A DNA stretch of 64,000 nucleotides, from the NCBI RefSeq assembly GCF_021491915.1, contig NZ_CP090836.1, positions 1,846,501 to 1,910,500 on the forward strand, written 5' to 3'. The position numbers were made by a program, and so were the translations under genes. Below are positions 18,400 through 27,400 of the stretch, piece by piece (the stretch's first letter is position 1; every line of letters begins with the position of its first letter). Origin of the DNA: Paracoccus everestensis (GTDB taxonomy: Bacteria; Pseudomonadota; Alphaproteobacteria; Rhodobacterales; Rhodobacteraceae). The notes beneath the pieces were generated by a model that was not told where the DNA came from, did not search any database, and saw only the letters and a program-made list of their open reading frames with translations.

Positions 18400-19758
18400 A
18401 TGGCCCCGGTGGCGATCAAGGGTATCAAGGGCATCGTGTCCTATGACGCAATGGAAACCATTCGGAACACCAACGAATGGATGGGGGCATCGGCCCGGGC
18501 AATCGCATCCTATCCCATATTCGCGCTGAACCCCCATCCCATGTTCAAGCTGATGAGCGCCTGGGGCCGCGTCACCGAACGCAGCTTTGCACGCATGGTG
18601 ATCAAGCCGGACTGGGAAATCCCGCCCATCGCCGGGGAACAGGGCCAGGATCACATCGTCTATGTGGAACCCGTGATGAAGCGGCCCTTCGGCGACCTGA
18701 TCCATTTCCGCGTCGCGCGGCGGGATGTCCAACCCCGCAAGGTGCTGCTGATCGCACCGATGTCGGGCCATTACGCCACGCTGATGCGGTCCACGGTGAC
18801 ATCCCTGCTGCCTGATTGCGAGGTTTACGTCACCGACTGGCACAATGCCCGCGACATTCCGGTCAGCGAAGGCAAGTTCGATATCGAGGATTATACCCAG
18901 TATCTGGTCGATTTCATCCGCCACCTGGGACCGGATACGAACGTGATCGCCGTCTGCCAGCCCGCGCCGCTGGCCCTGGCCGCGACTGCCATCCTGGCCG
19001 CCGACGATCCTGCATCCCAGCCGCGTACGCTGACCCTTATCGGCGGGCCGGTCGATCCCGATGCGGCCGCGACCGAGGTGACGGATTTCGGCAACCGCAT
19101 GACCATGGGCGAACTGGAACATACCATGATCCAGTCCGTGGGCTTCAAATATCGCGGTGCCGGGCGCATGGTTTATCCGGGGCTGGCGCAGTTGTCCTCG
19201 TTCATCGCCATGAATGCCGAAACCCACGCCAAGGCCTTTATCGACAAGATCTGGGCCGAAGCACGCGGCACCGGGTCCGAGGGGGACAAGCACTATAAAT
19301 TCTATGACGAATACCTGGCCGTCATGGACATGACCGAGGAATTCTATCTGTCCACGGTCGATCGCATCTTCAAAAAGGGCGAGGTCGCCAAGAACCAGTT
19401 CGTGGTCAATGGGCGCCCTGTCGATATCGGCAAGATCACCGACGTGGCCATCATGACGGTCGAGGGATCGAACGACGACATTTCCGCCCCGGGCCAATGC
19501 GTCGCGGCACTGGCCTTGTGTACCGGTGTTCCTAGCGGACGCAAAAAGGAACACTTGGAACAGGGCGCTGGTCATTACGGCATCTTTGCGGGCAAGTCAT
19601 GGCGTCTGAACATCCGGCCCTTGGTGCTGGATTTCATCGACGAACACATGGCGGTGCCCGAGGCGGTCATGCCGCGCAAGCAGCGGGTTCGCGGCGGCAT
19701 TGCGGCCGATTGCGGCGTAACCGATCCGTTCACCGACAGCAGCAAGATCGCCGTCTAG
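18400..19758 (+). CDS. phaZ: Intracellular polyhydroxyalkanoate depolymerase PhaZ
   Basis: A 452-residue protein of the intracellular PHB depolymerase family (PhaZ of Paracoccus/Ralstonia PhaZa type). It breaks down granule PHA to 3-hydroxyacids or oligomers. Recognisable blocks are NPHPMFKLMSAWGRVTERSF, LIAPMSGHYATLMRSTVTSL, YVTDWHNARDIPV and the nucleophile box VIAVCQPAP (Cys at about 186). The acid/His region is MTVEGSNDDISAPGQ and LEQGAGHYGIFAGKSW. The start at 18400 follows GAAAGG closely; GTG 18409 is an alternative. It is divergent from phaC. Confidence 0.95.
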   Translation: MAPVAIKGIKGIVSYDAMETIRNTNEWMGASARAIASYPIFALNPHPMFKLMSAWGRVTERSFARMVIKPDWEIPPIAGEQGQDHIVYVEPVMKRPFGDLIHFRVARRDVQPRKVLLIAPMSGHYATLMRSTVTSLLPDCEVYVTDWHNARDIPVSEGKFDIEDYTQYLVDFIRHLGPDTNVIAVCQPAPLALAATAILAADDPASQPRTLTLIGGPVDPDAAATEVTDFGNRMTMGELEHTMIQSVGFKYRGAGRMVYPGLAQLSSFIAMNAETHAKAFIDKIWAEARGTGSEGDKHYKFYDEYLAVMDMTEEFYLSTVDRIFKKGEVAKNQFVVNGRPVDIGKITDVAIMTVEGSNDDISAPGQCVAALALCTGVPSGRKKEHLEQGAGHYGIFAGKSWRLNIRPLVLDFIDEHMAVPEAVMPRKQRVRGGIAADCGVTDPFTDSSKIAV

Positions 19759-19813
19759 CAGCTGCCCTGCATCAAGTATCCTGGCATCGGCGGCCATTAC
19801 AGGCCGGGCGTCG

Positions 19814-20770
19814 TCAGCGCAGCGCCTGCCTGATCCAGTCGGCAATTGCTGCGATCAATTTCGGGGTGAGGCCGGGCGACAGTGCCTCGCCCGCGATGAC
19901 ATGGGCGTCTGGATCGTCTTCCGGTCCCGGCACGACCTTCAGCACCGTCACACCGCCGCCCCATTCCGCCGCGATCCTGGCCGACGCGGCATGATCCACG
20001 ATCCTGTCCGCATCCGACCAGATGAACAAGGCAGGTGCCCCGGCACCATCGAAACCGCCCCAGCGTGCCTGGCGCAGCAGCGTGCCGACCGCCAATGTCG
20101 CGGACAATGGATAGCAACTGGTCCATCGGTCACGGTGCCTGCCGTTTCGCGTCACAAAGCACCGTTCGGGATCTCCTGCAAGGCGGATGATCGACCGCGC
20201 AAAGGGCAGATCCAGCAACCGGGCCGTCCGCGCCCGCAGCCGGAAATTGGGCGAGATCAGGACCACTCCGTCCATCATTCGTCCCATCTGTTCGTCGTGT
20301 GCGGCAAGGGCAGCCAAGGTTGCGCCGGTGGACATTCCCATCACCACCACCCGGCGGCCCAGTCGTCGCGTGGTATCAAGGCCCTGCCCCAGCTCCCGCC
20401 ACCAGTCCTGCGCCGTCGCTGCCGCCAGATCGGCCCCGTCGGTGCCGTGCCCCGTCAACCGGATCGCCAGAAGATTGGCCCCCAGGTCGTGCGCGACCTG
20501 TTCCGGCAAGGGCCGCAGTTCCGCAGGGCTGGCCGAAAATCCGTGGATGTAAATGATGGCCAGATCGGTGACCTGCCCCGGCTGTCCGGCCCATTGCAGA
20601 TACGACGCAACCTCGGGCCGAATTCCCGCCTCGCGCGTGGCCAGCCAGGATTGCAGGTCTGCCGGCTTTGGCGCGAAACCCTGGTCGGGGCGCAACCTTT
20701 CCCTGGGGACAAGGATCCACAGCATCCCAAGCGCGGCCAGCAGGGCAAGCGAAAGTCTAAGCCAGAACAT
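19814..20770 (-). CDS. Alpha/beta hydrolase with N-terminal membrane anchor
   Basis: A 318-residue protein. Residues 3-20 ([17 protein letters not shown]) form a signal anchor, so the hydrolase is probably at the inner membrane facing the periplasm. Fold landmarks are AIIYIHGFSASPAEL, the nucleophile elbow VMGMSTGAT (Ser at about 146), a late Asp in FIWSDADRIVDH and the His in DPDAHVIAGE. The substrate is unknown. The start lies 14 bases inside the end of the upstream hydrolase gene on the same strand, so the two are co-transcribed and probably translationally coupled. Confidence 0.8.
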   Translation of the reverse strand: MFWLRLSLALLAALGMLWILVPRERLRPDQGFAPKPADLQSWLATREAGIRPEVASYLQWAGQPGQVTDLAIIYIHGFSASPAELRPLPEQVAHDLGANLLAIRLTGHGTDGADLAAATAQDWWRELGQGLDTTRRLGRRVVVMGMSTGATLAALAAHDEQMGRMMDGVVLISPNFRLRARTARLLDLPFARSIIRLAGDPERCFVTRNGRHRDRWTSCYPLSATLAVGTLLRQARWGGFDGAGAPALFIWSDADRIVDHAASARIAAEWGGGVTVLKVVPGPEDDPDAHVIAGEALSPGLTPKLIAAIADWIRQALR

Positions 20771-21497
20771 CGTCGATGGATTGGCCGATCAGGGACAAGC
20801 ATGGGGGCGAGGAAAAGCGATGGTCCTCCCCCTTGACCAGCGTCAGCCGGATATCCTGCCCGTCCGCGTGGTCCAGCAGGCGCATGGCCCAGTCCACGGG
20901 AACATCCGCGTCTGCCGTGCCTTGCAGCATCCGAACCGGAAAAGGCAACGGCAAAGGCTGGGTCATCACCAGATGGTCGCGCCCATCCTCGATCAGGCGG
21001 CGGGTGATGACATAGGGCTGACCGGCATATTCGCTGGGCAATTCGATGCGTCCCGCCGTCATCAGCGTGCGGCGCTGCGCATCGGTGAACCCCGACCAGA
21101 ACCCCTGCTCGGTGAAATCGGGTGCGGCGGCGATTGTCACCAGCCCCGCCACGCGTTGCGGCATGGCGCGGGCCACAAGCAGGGCGATCCAGCCCCCCAT
21201 GGACGATCCCACCAGCACCTGCGGCCCGTCGGTCAGCGCCGTGATCACATGACAGGCGTCCGCGAACCAGTCGCCGATGCATCCTTCCTCGAATGTGCCG
21301 CTGCTGTCCCCGTGGCCGGAATAATCGAAGCGCAGAAAGGCGCGCCCGCGTTCTCGCGCCCAGTTGTCAAGCCAAAGCGCCTTGGTGCCGGTCATGTCAG
21401 ACTTGAACCCGCCCAGGAACACCACGCCCGGCCCCCGCCCGTTGCTGCGGTGGAATGCGATGCGCCGGCCGGTGGGGGTTTCCAGATATCCGCTCAT
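20757..21497 (-). CDS. Alpha/beta hydrolase (ABHD10/palmitoyl-thioesterase-like)
   Basis: A 246-residue soluble hydrolase. ATG 21497 ([17 protein letters not shown]) follows AAAGGCGG; the frame continues upstream to 21599, but those residues are unlike the family. Motifs are [29 protein letters not shown], the nucleophile elbow [11 protein letters not shown] (Ser at about 95), [13 protein letters not shown] (Asp) and [10 protein letters not shown] (His). Proteins of this type in Rhodobacterales resemble mitochondrial ABHD10, an acyl-thioesterase; the exact substrate is not known. It diverges from thrS. Confidence 0.82.
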   Translation of the reverse strand: MSGYLETPTGRRIAFHRSNGRGPGVVFLGGFKSDMTGTKALWLDNWARERGRAFLRFDYSGHGDSSGTFEEGCIGDWFADACHVITALTDGPQVLVGSSMGGWIALLVARAMPQRVAGLVTIAAAPDFTEQGFWSGFTDAQRRTLMTAGRIELPSEYAGQPYVITRRLIEDGRDHLVMTQPLPLPFPVRMLQGTADADVPVDWAMRLLDHADGQDIRLTLVKGEDHRFSSPPCLSLIGQSIDDVLA

Positions 21498-21616
21498 CTG
21501 CCGCCTTTCGTTGTCTGCCTGCTTACCTTGACAGTTTTCCCGCCCCGGTCCAAGGACAGCGGCAAGACAACCCGCAACCGGGCGTTCCGTGGGCGCCAAA
21601 CCGACGAGGAGGACAT

Positions 21617-23563
21617 ATGTCCCAGATTTCCCTGACTTTCCCCGATGGCAACGCGCGCCACTATCCCGCAGGCATCACTGCCGCGCAGGTCGCCGAAAGC
21701 ATCGCGCCCAGCCTGGCGAAACGCGCGATCTCGGCCAGCCTTGACGGGCGGCACATCGACCTGGCCTGGCCCATCGACGGCTCGGGCGCGATCAGCATCC
21801 ACACGATCAAGGACGACGCCCCTGCCCTGGAACTGATCCGCCATGACTTTGCTCATGTCATGGCGCGTGCGGTGCAAGAGATCTGGCCCGATGTGAAGGT
21901 CACCATCGGCCCGGTGCGGGATTACGGCTGGTTCTATGACTTTGACCGCAGCGAACCCTTCACCCCCGAGGATCTGGGCCGGATCGAGGCGAAGATGCGC
22001 GACATCATCGCCGCCCGCGATCCCGTTCGGACCGAGGTCTGGGACCGCGACCGCGCCGTCGCCTATTACAAGGACCGGGGCGAGCCGTTCAAACTGGAGC
22101 TGATCGACCGCATTCCCGAAGGCGAGGATTTGCGGATGTACTGGCACGGCGACTGGCAGGATCTGTGCCGTGGCCCGCATTTGCAGAACACCGGCCAATT
22201 GCCCGCCGATGCCTTCAAGCTGACCCATATCGCAGGGGCCTATTGGCTGGGCGACAGCAGCCGTCCGATGCTGCAACGCATCTATGGCGTGGCCTTTCGC
22301 AACCGCGACGAATTGAAGGCCCACATGACCATGCTGGAGGAGGCCGCCAAGCGCGACCACCGCAAGCTGGGCCGGGAAATGGACCTGTTCCATATGCAGG
22401 AGGAGGCGCCGGGCCAGGTCTTCTGGCACCCGAACGGTTGGAACATCTATACCACGCTGCAAGACTATATGCGCCGCCGCCAGCGGGCCGACGGCTATGT
22501 CGAGGTGAACACCCCTCAGGTCGTCAGCCGCAAGCTGTGGGAAGCGTCGGGGCATTGGGAAAACTATCAGGAAAACATGTTTATCGTCGAGGTGGACGAG
22601 GATCACGCGCGGGCCAAGACCGTCAATGCTTTGAAGCCGATGAACTGCCCCTGCCATGTGCAGATCTTCAATCACGGCCTGAAATCCTATCGCGACTTGC
22701 CCTTGCGCATGGCGGAATTCGGATCCTGCAACCGCTATGAACCCTCGGGCGCGCTGCACGGGATCATGCGCGTGCGCGGCTTCACCCAGGACGACGCCCA
22801 TATCTTCTGCACCGAGGACCAGATCGAGGCGGAAACGAAGAAGTTCATCGAATTCCTGGCAAGTGTTTATGCCGACCTGGGTTTTGACAATTGGCGGATC
22901 AAGCTGTCCACGCGGCCTGAAAAGCGCATCGGATCGGACGAAAGCTGGGATCGGGTCGAGGCCGCTCTTGGCAATGCCTGCAAGGCTGCCGGATACGATT
23001 ACGAACTGTTCCCGGGCGAAGGCGCCTTTTATGGGCCAAAGCTGGAATTCGTGCTGCGCGACGCCATCGGCCGCGACTGGCAATGCGGCACGCTGCAGGT
23101 TGACCCGAATTTGCCGGAACGGCTGGATGCGGAATATGTGGGCCAGGACGGCGCGAAGCATCGTCCCATCATGCTGCACCGGGCAGTCCTGGGATCGTTC
23201 GAACGCTTTATCGGCATCCTGATCGAAAACAACGCGGGCAAGCTGCCCTTCTGGCTGGCCCCGCGCCAGGTGGTCGTCGCATCCATCGTGTCCGACGCCG
23301 ACGCTTATGTCGCCGAAGTGGTCGCCGAACTGCGTGCGGCAGGCATCCGGGCCGAGGCGGATACCCGCAACGAAAAGATCAACTACAAGGTCCGCGAACA
23401 TTCGGTCGCGAAGGTGCCTGCGATTCTTGCCATCGGCATGAAAGAGGTAGAGGATCGCACCGTATCGCTCCGGCGCCTGGACCAGCAAGGGTCACGTTTG
23501 TTACCGTTAACCGAAGCCGTGGCGATGCTGAAAGACGAATCCACCTCGCCCGACCTGCGCTGA
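21617..23563 (+). CDS. thrS: Threonine--tRNA ligase
   Basis: A 648-residue class II synthetase charging tRNA-Thr. ATG 21617 follows GAGGAGG. Domain order is TGS (residues 1-60), the N-terminal editing domain with HxxxH ([13 protein letters not shown] at about 74) and a later CRGPHL, the catalytic core ([30 protein letters not shown] with DAHIFC) and the C-terminal anticodon-binding domain (about 540-648, [16 protein letters not shown]). It is essential and complete. Confidence 0.98.
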   Translation: MSQISLTFPDGNARHYPAGITAAQVAESIAPSLAKRAISASLDGRHIDLAWPIDGSGAISIHTIKDDAPALELIRHDFAHVMARAVQEIWPDVKVTIGPVRDYGWFYDFDRSEPFTPEDLGRIEAKMRDIIAARDPVRTEVWDRDRAVAYYKDRGEPFKLELIDRIPEGEDLRMYWHGDWQDLCRGPHLQNTGQLPADAFKLTHIAGAYWLGDSSRPMLQRIYGVAFRNRDELKAHMTMLEEAAKRDHRKLGREMDLFHMQEEAPGQVFWHPNGWNIYTTLQDYMRRRQRADGYVEVNTPQVVSRKLWEASGHWENYQENMFIVEVDEDHARAKTVNALKPMNCPCHVQIFNHGLKSYRDLPLRMAEFGSCNRYEPSGALHGIMRVRGFTQDDAHIFCTEDQIEAETKKFIEFLASVYADLGFDNWRIKLSTRPEKRIGSDESWDRVEAALGNACKAAGYDYELFPGEGAFYGPKLEFVLRDAIGRDWQCGTLQVDPNLPERLDAEYVGQDGAKHRPIMLHRAVLGSFERFIGILIENNAGKLPFWLAPRQVVVASIVSDADAYVAEVVAELRAAGIRAEADTRNEKINYKVREHSVAKVPAILAIGMKEVEDRTVSLRRLDQQGSRLLPLTEAVAMLKDESTSPDLR

Positions 23564-23575
23564 ATTTTGTTTTCC

Positions 23576-23646
23576 CGCACGTTTATCATGCGCAGGCCCC
23601 CGTCTCCGCACGTTTATCATGCGCAGGCCCCCGTCTGCGCACGTTT
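23576..23646. repeat. 31-bp tandem repeat, 2.3 copies
   Basis: Two 31-bp units at 23576-23606 and 23607-23637 differ only in the last base (C versus G). A 9-base third start (CGCACGTTT) follows at 23638. The unit contains GTTTATCATGCGCAGG. It is located 12 bases after thrS and about 150 bases before the csp start, so in the thrS 3' region or csp promoter/leader. Confidence 0.9.
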
Positions 23647-23799
23647 CCTGCTTGCCTTTTTTAACGATTCGTCCATCCTTTCAGCAGCGTGAGCGAAGCC
23701 TTTCTACCGCCTCCCTTTTACGGGCAGCCGGAATATCGAAAGCGGGCTGCACGGCCTGACGCAATCCTGCGCCAGGAGGACTTGAAGGAGAGAACGGTT

Positions 23800-24006
23800 A
23801 TGGCGACCGGAACGGTTAAATGGTTCAACGCCACTAAGGGCTTTGGCTTTATCGCCCCCGATGACGGCGGCAAGGACATCTTTGTCCACATCTCGGCCGT
23901 GGAACGCGCCGGGCTGACGGGCCTGAAGGACAACCAGAAGATCGCATACGAATTGCAGTCCGGCCGCGACGGCCGTGCATCGGCCAGCGATCTGAAGCTG
24001 CTCTGA
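23800..24006 (+). CDS. Cold-shock protein (CspA family)
   Basis: A 68-residue single cold-shock domain: [18 protein letters not shown] with RNP1 (KGFGFIAP) and RNP2 (DIFVHISAV) intact. It binds single-stranded RNA/DNA and acts as an RNA chaperone. The start at 23800 follows GGAG (AAGGAGAGAACGGTT); the longer frame to 23689 is leader. The 236-base gap after thrS suits the long 5' leader typical of csp mRNAs. Confidence 0.96.
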   Translation: MATGTVKWFNATKGFGFIAPDDGGKDIFVHISAVERAGLTGLKDNQKIAYELQSGRDGRASASDLKLL

Positions 24007-24028
24007 TCCAGCTTCCCCAGGTTGCGGA

Positions 24029-24054
24029 ACGGCCCGCCATCGCGGGCCGTTTTT
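24029..24054 (+). terminator. Rho-independent terminator after csp
   Basis: A perfect 9-bp stem ACGGCCCGC / GCGGGCCGT with loop CATC followed by TTTT. It lies 22 bases past the csp stop and 31 bases before the next gene. Confidence 0.9.
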
Positions 24055-24084
24055 CGTTTGCGTTCCCTTGCCGAAAGAACCGCC

Positions 24085-24708
24085 ATGATCCCGTTCGACA
24101 TCTTTGCGGACCCCTTGTGCCCCTGGTGCCTGATCGGCAAGGTCGAACTGGACCGCGCCTTGGAAAGCCGCCCGCTGCATCCGTTCCAGATCGCCTGGCA
24201 TCCCTTTCGCTTGAACCCGCAGATGCCCAGGGGCGGCATGGACCGGATCGAATATCTGCAGGCCAAACTGGGGCCACGCGCCGAAGAGGCCGCCCGCATG
24301 GTCGCGCAACGGGCGGCGACGCTGGGTTTGAACCTGAACCCATCGGCCCGCGAACCGGACACGACCGACGCGCATCGGCTGATGCACTGGGCCGGCCTGG
24401 AGGGCGCGCAGACGCGGGTCATGTCGGGCCTGTTGCGCGCGCATTGGCAAGAAGCCCGTGACATCGGCGACCCTGCCGAACTTGCCCTGATTGCAGGATC
24501 GGCAGGAATGGACAGCGATCTTGTGTCGCGCCTTCTGTCCACTGATGCCGACCGGAACGAGGTTGCAGCCCGCGAACAGCACGCCCGGAATCGTGGCGTT
24601 ACCTCGGTCCCGACATTCATCGTGGCAAACCAGCACGCGATCAGCGGCGCGCAGTCTGCAAGCCTGTGGCAGCAAGTGATTGACGAGTTGACGAACGCAC
24701 CCTCGTAG
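24085..24708 (+). CDS. DsbA-family oxidoreductase / HCCA isomerase-like (FrnE type)
   Basis: A 207-residue cytosolic thioredoxin-fold protein without a signal peptide. It opens with MIPFDIFADPLCPWCLIGK (active-site CPWC at about residues 12-15). The inserted helical domain and the cis-Pro region (RNRGVTSVPTFIVANQHAIS, about 170-190) are typical of the FrnE/2-hydroxychromene-2-carboxylate isomerase branch. It probably acts in thiol-disulfide exchange or glutathione-dependent isomerisation; the substrate is unknown. The start at ATG 24085 is after the csp terminator. Confidence 0.9.
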   Translation: MIPFDIFADPLCPWCLIGKVELDRALESRPLHPFQIAWHPFRLNPQMPRGGMDRIEYLQAKLGPRAEEAARMVAQRAATLGLNLNPSAREPDTTDAHRLMHWAGLEGAQTRVMSGLLRAHWQEARDIGDPAELALIAGSAGMDSDLVSRLLSTDADRNEVAAREQHARNRGVTSVPTFIVANQHAISGAQSASLWQQVIDELTNAPS

Positions 24709-24764
24709 GAACTTGCACAATGTGCAATTTCGGATTACAGGAATCGCCTGACGAAAGGCCCCCG

Positions 24765-25985
24765 ATGTCCGTGATTGCCCCTGACGTGAACGCGCCGCAA
24801 CGCCGTTTGCCCCTGCCCGAATTCGTTGCGATGCTGGCCTTTCTGTTCGCCACCGTTGCCTTTTCCATCGACGCAATGCTGCCTGCCTTGCCCGATATTG
24901 CTGCCGAACTGACGCCCGACAACGTGAACCGCGCCCAGTTGATCCTGACGGCCTTCATGGCGGGCATGGGGATTGGCACGCTGTTCGCCGGTCCCATTTC
25001 CGACGCCATCGGGCGCAAGCCTGCGATCTATCTGGGTGCCGCGATTTATATCGTCGCAACCGTGGTCGCGATCTTTGCCCATTCGATCGAGTTCCTGCTG
25101 GCCGCCCGCTTTGTCCAGGGCCTGGGCGCATCGGGTCCGCGCATCGTTGGCATGGCATTGATCCGCGACCTGTATGCAGGCCGGGAAATGGCGCGGATTT
25201 CCAGCTTTGTCATGATGGTCTTCATCCTGATTCCCGCCCTTGCACCCTCTATCGGGGCAGGCATCATCTGGGTCTCGGGCTGGCATGGCGTGTTTGTGGC
25301 CTTTATCCTGTTTGCCCTGGTCGGGTCTGCATGGCTGGGTCTGCGCCAGGCCGAAACGCTGCCCCCCGCCGCGCGCCGGCCGCTGCGCATCGCGCCGCTC
25401 AGTGCGGCTGCCCGAGAGGTTCTGTCTGACCATCAGGTCATGCTTTGCACATTGATCCTGACGCTGGGCTTTGGACAAATGTTCGCCCTGCTGTCATCGG
25501 CCCAGCAATTGTTCGGCGAGGCTTACGGCAAGGGCGATAACTTTCCGGCCTGGTTTGCACTGATGGCGATCCTGTCGGGGATCGGAACGCTCTTGAACGC
25601 GACCTTTGTGATGCGCTTCGGAATGCGACGGATCGCGAAATGGGCCTATGTCATGCAGACCTGCGTGTCGTCGGTGATGCTGGTCTTGGTCCTGGCGGAT
25701 GTCCTGCCCACCGGGCTTCGCTTTCCGGCGTTCTTCTTTTGGGCAGTCAGCGTGTTCTTCATGGCGGGCGTGACCTTTGGCAACCTGAATGCCCTGGCCT
25801 TGCAGCGCATGGGCCATATCGCGGGCATGGCCGCGTCCATCATCGCGGCCCTGTCCACGATCGCGGCCACGCTGATCGCGGCCCCTGTCGGCCTGCTTTA
25901 CAACGGCACGGCAATCCCGGCGACCATGGCCACGCTGATCTGTTCAGCCCTTGCCTGGTTCCTGATGGGCTTTCTGCGCGACTGA
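24765..25985 (+). CDS. Bcr/CflA-type multidrug efflux MFS transporter
   Basis: A 406-residue inner-membrane protein with 12 predicted helices. Signature parts are FSIDAMLPALPDIAAEL in helix 1, GMGIGTLFAGPISDAIGRKP (motif A after helix 2) and FVQGLGASGPRIVGMALIRD (motif C-like region). It is a drug/H+ antiporter by family; substrate unknown. ATG 24765 has AAAGG upstream; the frame is open from 24720. The 3' end overlaps the convergent kinase gene by 42 bases. Confidence 0.9.
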   Translation: MSVIAPDVNAPQRRLPLPEFVAMLAFLFATVAFSIDAMLPALPDIAAELTPDNVNRAQLILTAFMAGMGIGTLFAGPISDAIGRKPAIYLGAAIYIVATVVAIFAHSIEFLLAARFVQGLGASGPRIVGMALIRDLYAGREMARISSFVMMVFILIPALAPSIGAGIIWVSGWHGVFVAFILFALVGSAWLGLRQAETLPPAARRPLRIAPLSAAAREVLSDHQVMLCTLILTLGFGQMFALLSSAQQLFGEAYGKGDNFPAWFALMAILSGIGTLLNATFVMRFGMRRIAKWAYVMQTCVSSVMLVLVLADVLPTGLRFPAFFFWAVSVFFMAGVTFGNLNALALQRMGHIAGMAASIIAALSTIAATLIAAPVGLLYNGTAIPATMATLICSALAWFLMGFLRD

Positions 25986-26627
25986 CAGGTCGGCCCGGCC
26001 CGACCGCCGGGTCACGAAGCGCGCATTGGCAAGGTCGTTTTCCAGATGCTCCGTGACCCGGTGCGCATCCTTGCCAAAGCCCTGCCAGCGGGCGACCAGC
26101 CGCCTTTCAAGCTCTGCCTCGGGAACATCCAGCCAGATCCTCAGGTCGTACCGCAGCCGGTTCCAGGGTGGGGTATCCAGCAGCAGATAGTTCCCCTCGA
26201 TCACGACGATTCGGTGATCGGGTGCGACAACGCCTGCCCCCGCGACCGCGATTTCCCGGCTGCGGTCAAAGACGGGAAAAATGACCTCGGACCGCGGCAC
26301 GGCCAGCCGTTCGACCAGAACCGCAAACCCTTCGGCATCAAAGGTCTCGACCGCGCCCTTGCGGGCCAGCAGGCCGCGTGCAGACAGCACCCGGTCGTCC
26401 AGATGAAACCCGTCCATCGGCACCAGGATGGCATTATCCAGGCGCGCCGCAAAGGCTTCGGCCAAGGTGGACTTGCCCGATCCGGGGGCGCCTGTCACGG
26501 CAACCAGAACCCGCGCGCCCCCTATCCCACGGACCCGGGCCAGCAACTCCTGGCCTTCTTCTTCATCGAAATATCCTGGGGGGAATCCGAAGGACGGGGG
26601 GCAAGGCCCCCCTCTTGCAACGGTCAC
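25944..26627 (-). CDS. frcK: Nucleoside/sugar kinase-like P-loop protein (FrcK type)
   Basis: A 227-residue member of the uridine/pantothenate kinase-like family. Walker A is AVTGAPGSGKSTLAEAF (about residues 41-52); other blocks are LVPMDGFHLDD, FDAEGFAVLVERL, VIFPVFDRSREIAVAG and VVIEGNYLLLD. The GTG start at 26627 overlaps the ABC ATPase stop (GTGA). It is the last gene of the fructose-uptake operon, as frcK is in Sinorhizobium frcBCAK. A kinase for the imported sugar is likely but unproven. The 3' end overlaps the convergent MFS gene. Confidence 0.85.
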   Translation of the reverse strand: MTVARGGPCPPSFGFPPGYFDEEEGQELLARVRGIGGARVLVAVTGAPGSGKSTLAEAFAARLDNAILVPMDGFHLDDRVLSARGLLARKGAVETFDAEGFAVLVERLAVPRSEVIFPVFDRSREIAVAGAGVVAPDHRIVVIEGNYLLLDTPPWNRLRYDLRIWLDVPEAELERRLVARWQGFGKDAHRVTEHLENDLANARFVTRRSGRADLSVAQKAHQEPGKG

Positions 26628-27400
26628 GCAGCGATCCCCTCTGGCAGGCGGGCGCCCGTCATATAGGCCACCGCATCGGACATGGTATGTTCCTTGGGAT
26701 CGATCACGCACAGGCGCTTGCCCAGGCGGTGGATATGGATGCGGTCGGCCACTTCGAACACATGGGGCATATTGTGGCTGATCAGCACGATGGGAATGCC
26801 GCGCGACCGCACGTCCAGGATCAGGTCCAGCACGCGGCGGCTTTCCTTGACGCCCAAGGCGGCGGTCGGTTCGTCCAGGATGATGACCCGGCTGCCGAAT
26901 GCCGCAGCTCGGGCCACCGCCACGCCCTGGCGCTGACCGCCCGACAGCGTTTCGACCGGCTGGTTGATGTTCTGGATCGTCATCAGGCCCAGTTCCGACA
27001 GCTTCTGGCGCGAAAACGCGTCCATGGCGGGCTTGTCCAGCATCCCGAACCACTTGCCCATGATGCCGGGACGCTGGATTTCGCGGCCCATGAACATATT
27101 GTCGGAAATCGACAGCGCGGGCGACAGGGCCAGCGTCTGATAGACCGTCTCGATCCCCGCGCGGCGGGCTTCCAGGGGGCTGGCAAAGCTGACCGGATGG
27201 CCGTCCAGTCGAATTTCCCCCTCGTCAGGCTGGACCGCGCCGGATATCGCCTTGATCAGGCTGGATTTGCCGGCGCCGTTGTCCCCGATCACGGCCAGGA
27301 TCTCGCCGGGATACAGATCAAAGTCGGCATGGTCCATCGCGGTCACGCGGCCATAACGCTTGACCAGGTTGCGAGCATACAGAAGCGGCTGTTGGGTCAT
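26624..27400 (-). CDS. frcA: Fructose ABC transporter ATP-binding protein
   Basis: A 258-residue single ABC domain. Walker A is VIGDNGAGKSSLIKAI (about residues 36-51), the Q-loop falls in ETVYQTLAL, the signature is LSGGQRQGVAVARAA and Walker B is VIILDEPTAALG. It is a cytoplasmic ATPase of a CUT2-class sugar importer, unusual in that class for having one ABC domain rather than two, as FrcA does. ATG 27400 overlaps the permease stop (ATGA). Confidence 0.94.
   Translation of the reverse strand: MTQQPLLYARNLVKRYGRVTAMDHADFDLYPGEILAVIGDNGAGKSSLIKAISGAVQPDEGEIRLDGHPVSFASPLEARRAGIETVYQTLALSPALSISDNMFMGREIQRPGIMGKWFGMLDKPAMDAFSRQKLSELGLMTIQNINQPVETLSGGQRQGVAVARAAAFGSRVIILDEPTAALGVKESRRVLDLILDVRSRGIPIVLISHNMPHVFEVADRIHIHRLGKRLCVIDPKEHTMSDAVAYMTGARLPEGIAA

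Noticed and set aside
18211..19575. 454-codon minus-strand open frame opposite phaZ
   Set aside because: PhaZ motifs on the plus strand are unambiguous and the antisense composition is typical of a shadow.
21494..23488. 664-codon minus-strand open frame opposite thrS
   Set aside because: It mirrors thrS codon structure and has no recognisable domain; thrS is certain on the plus strand.
23576..23646. CRISPR array
   Set aside because: The 31-bp units are directly tandem with no variable spacers and there are no cas genes in the window.
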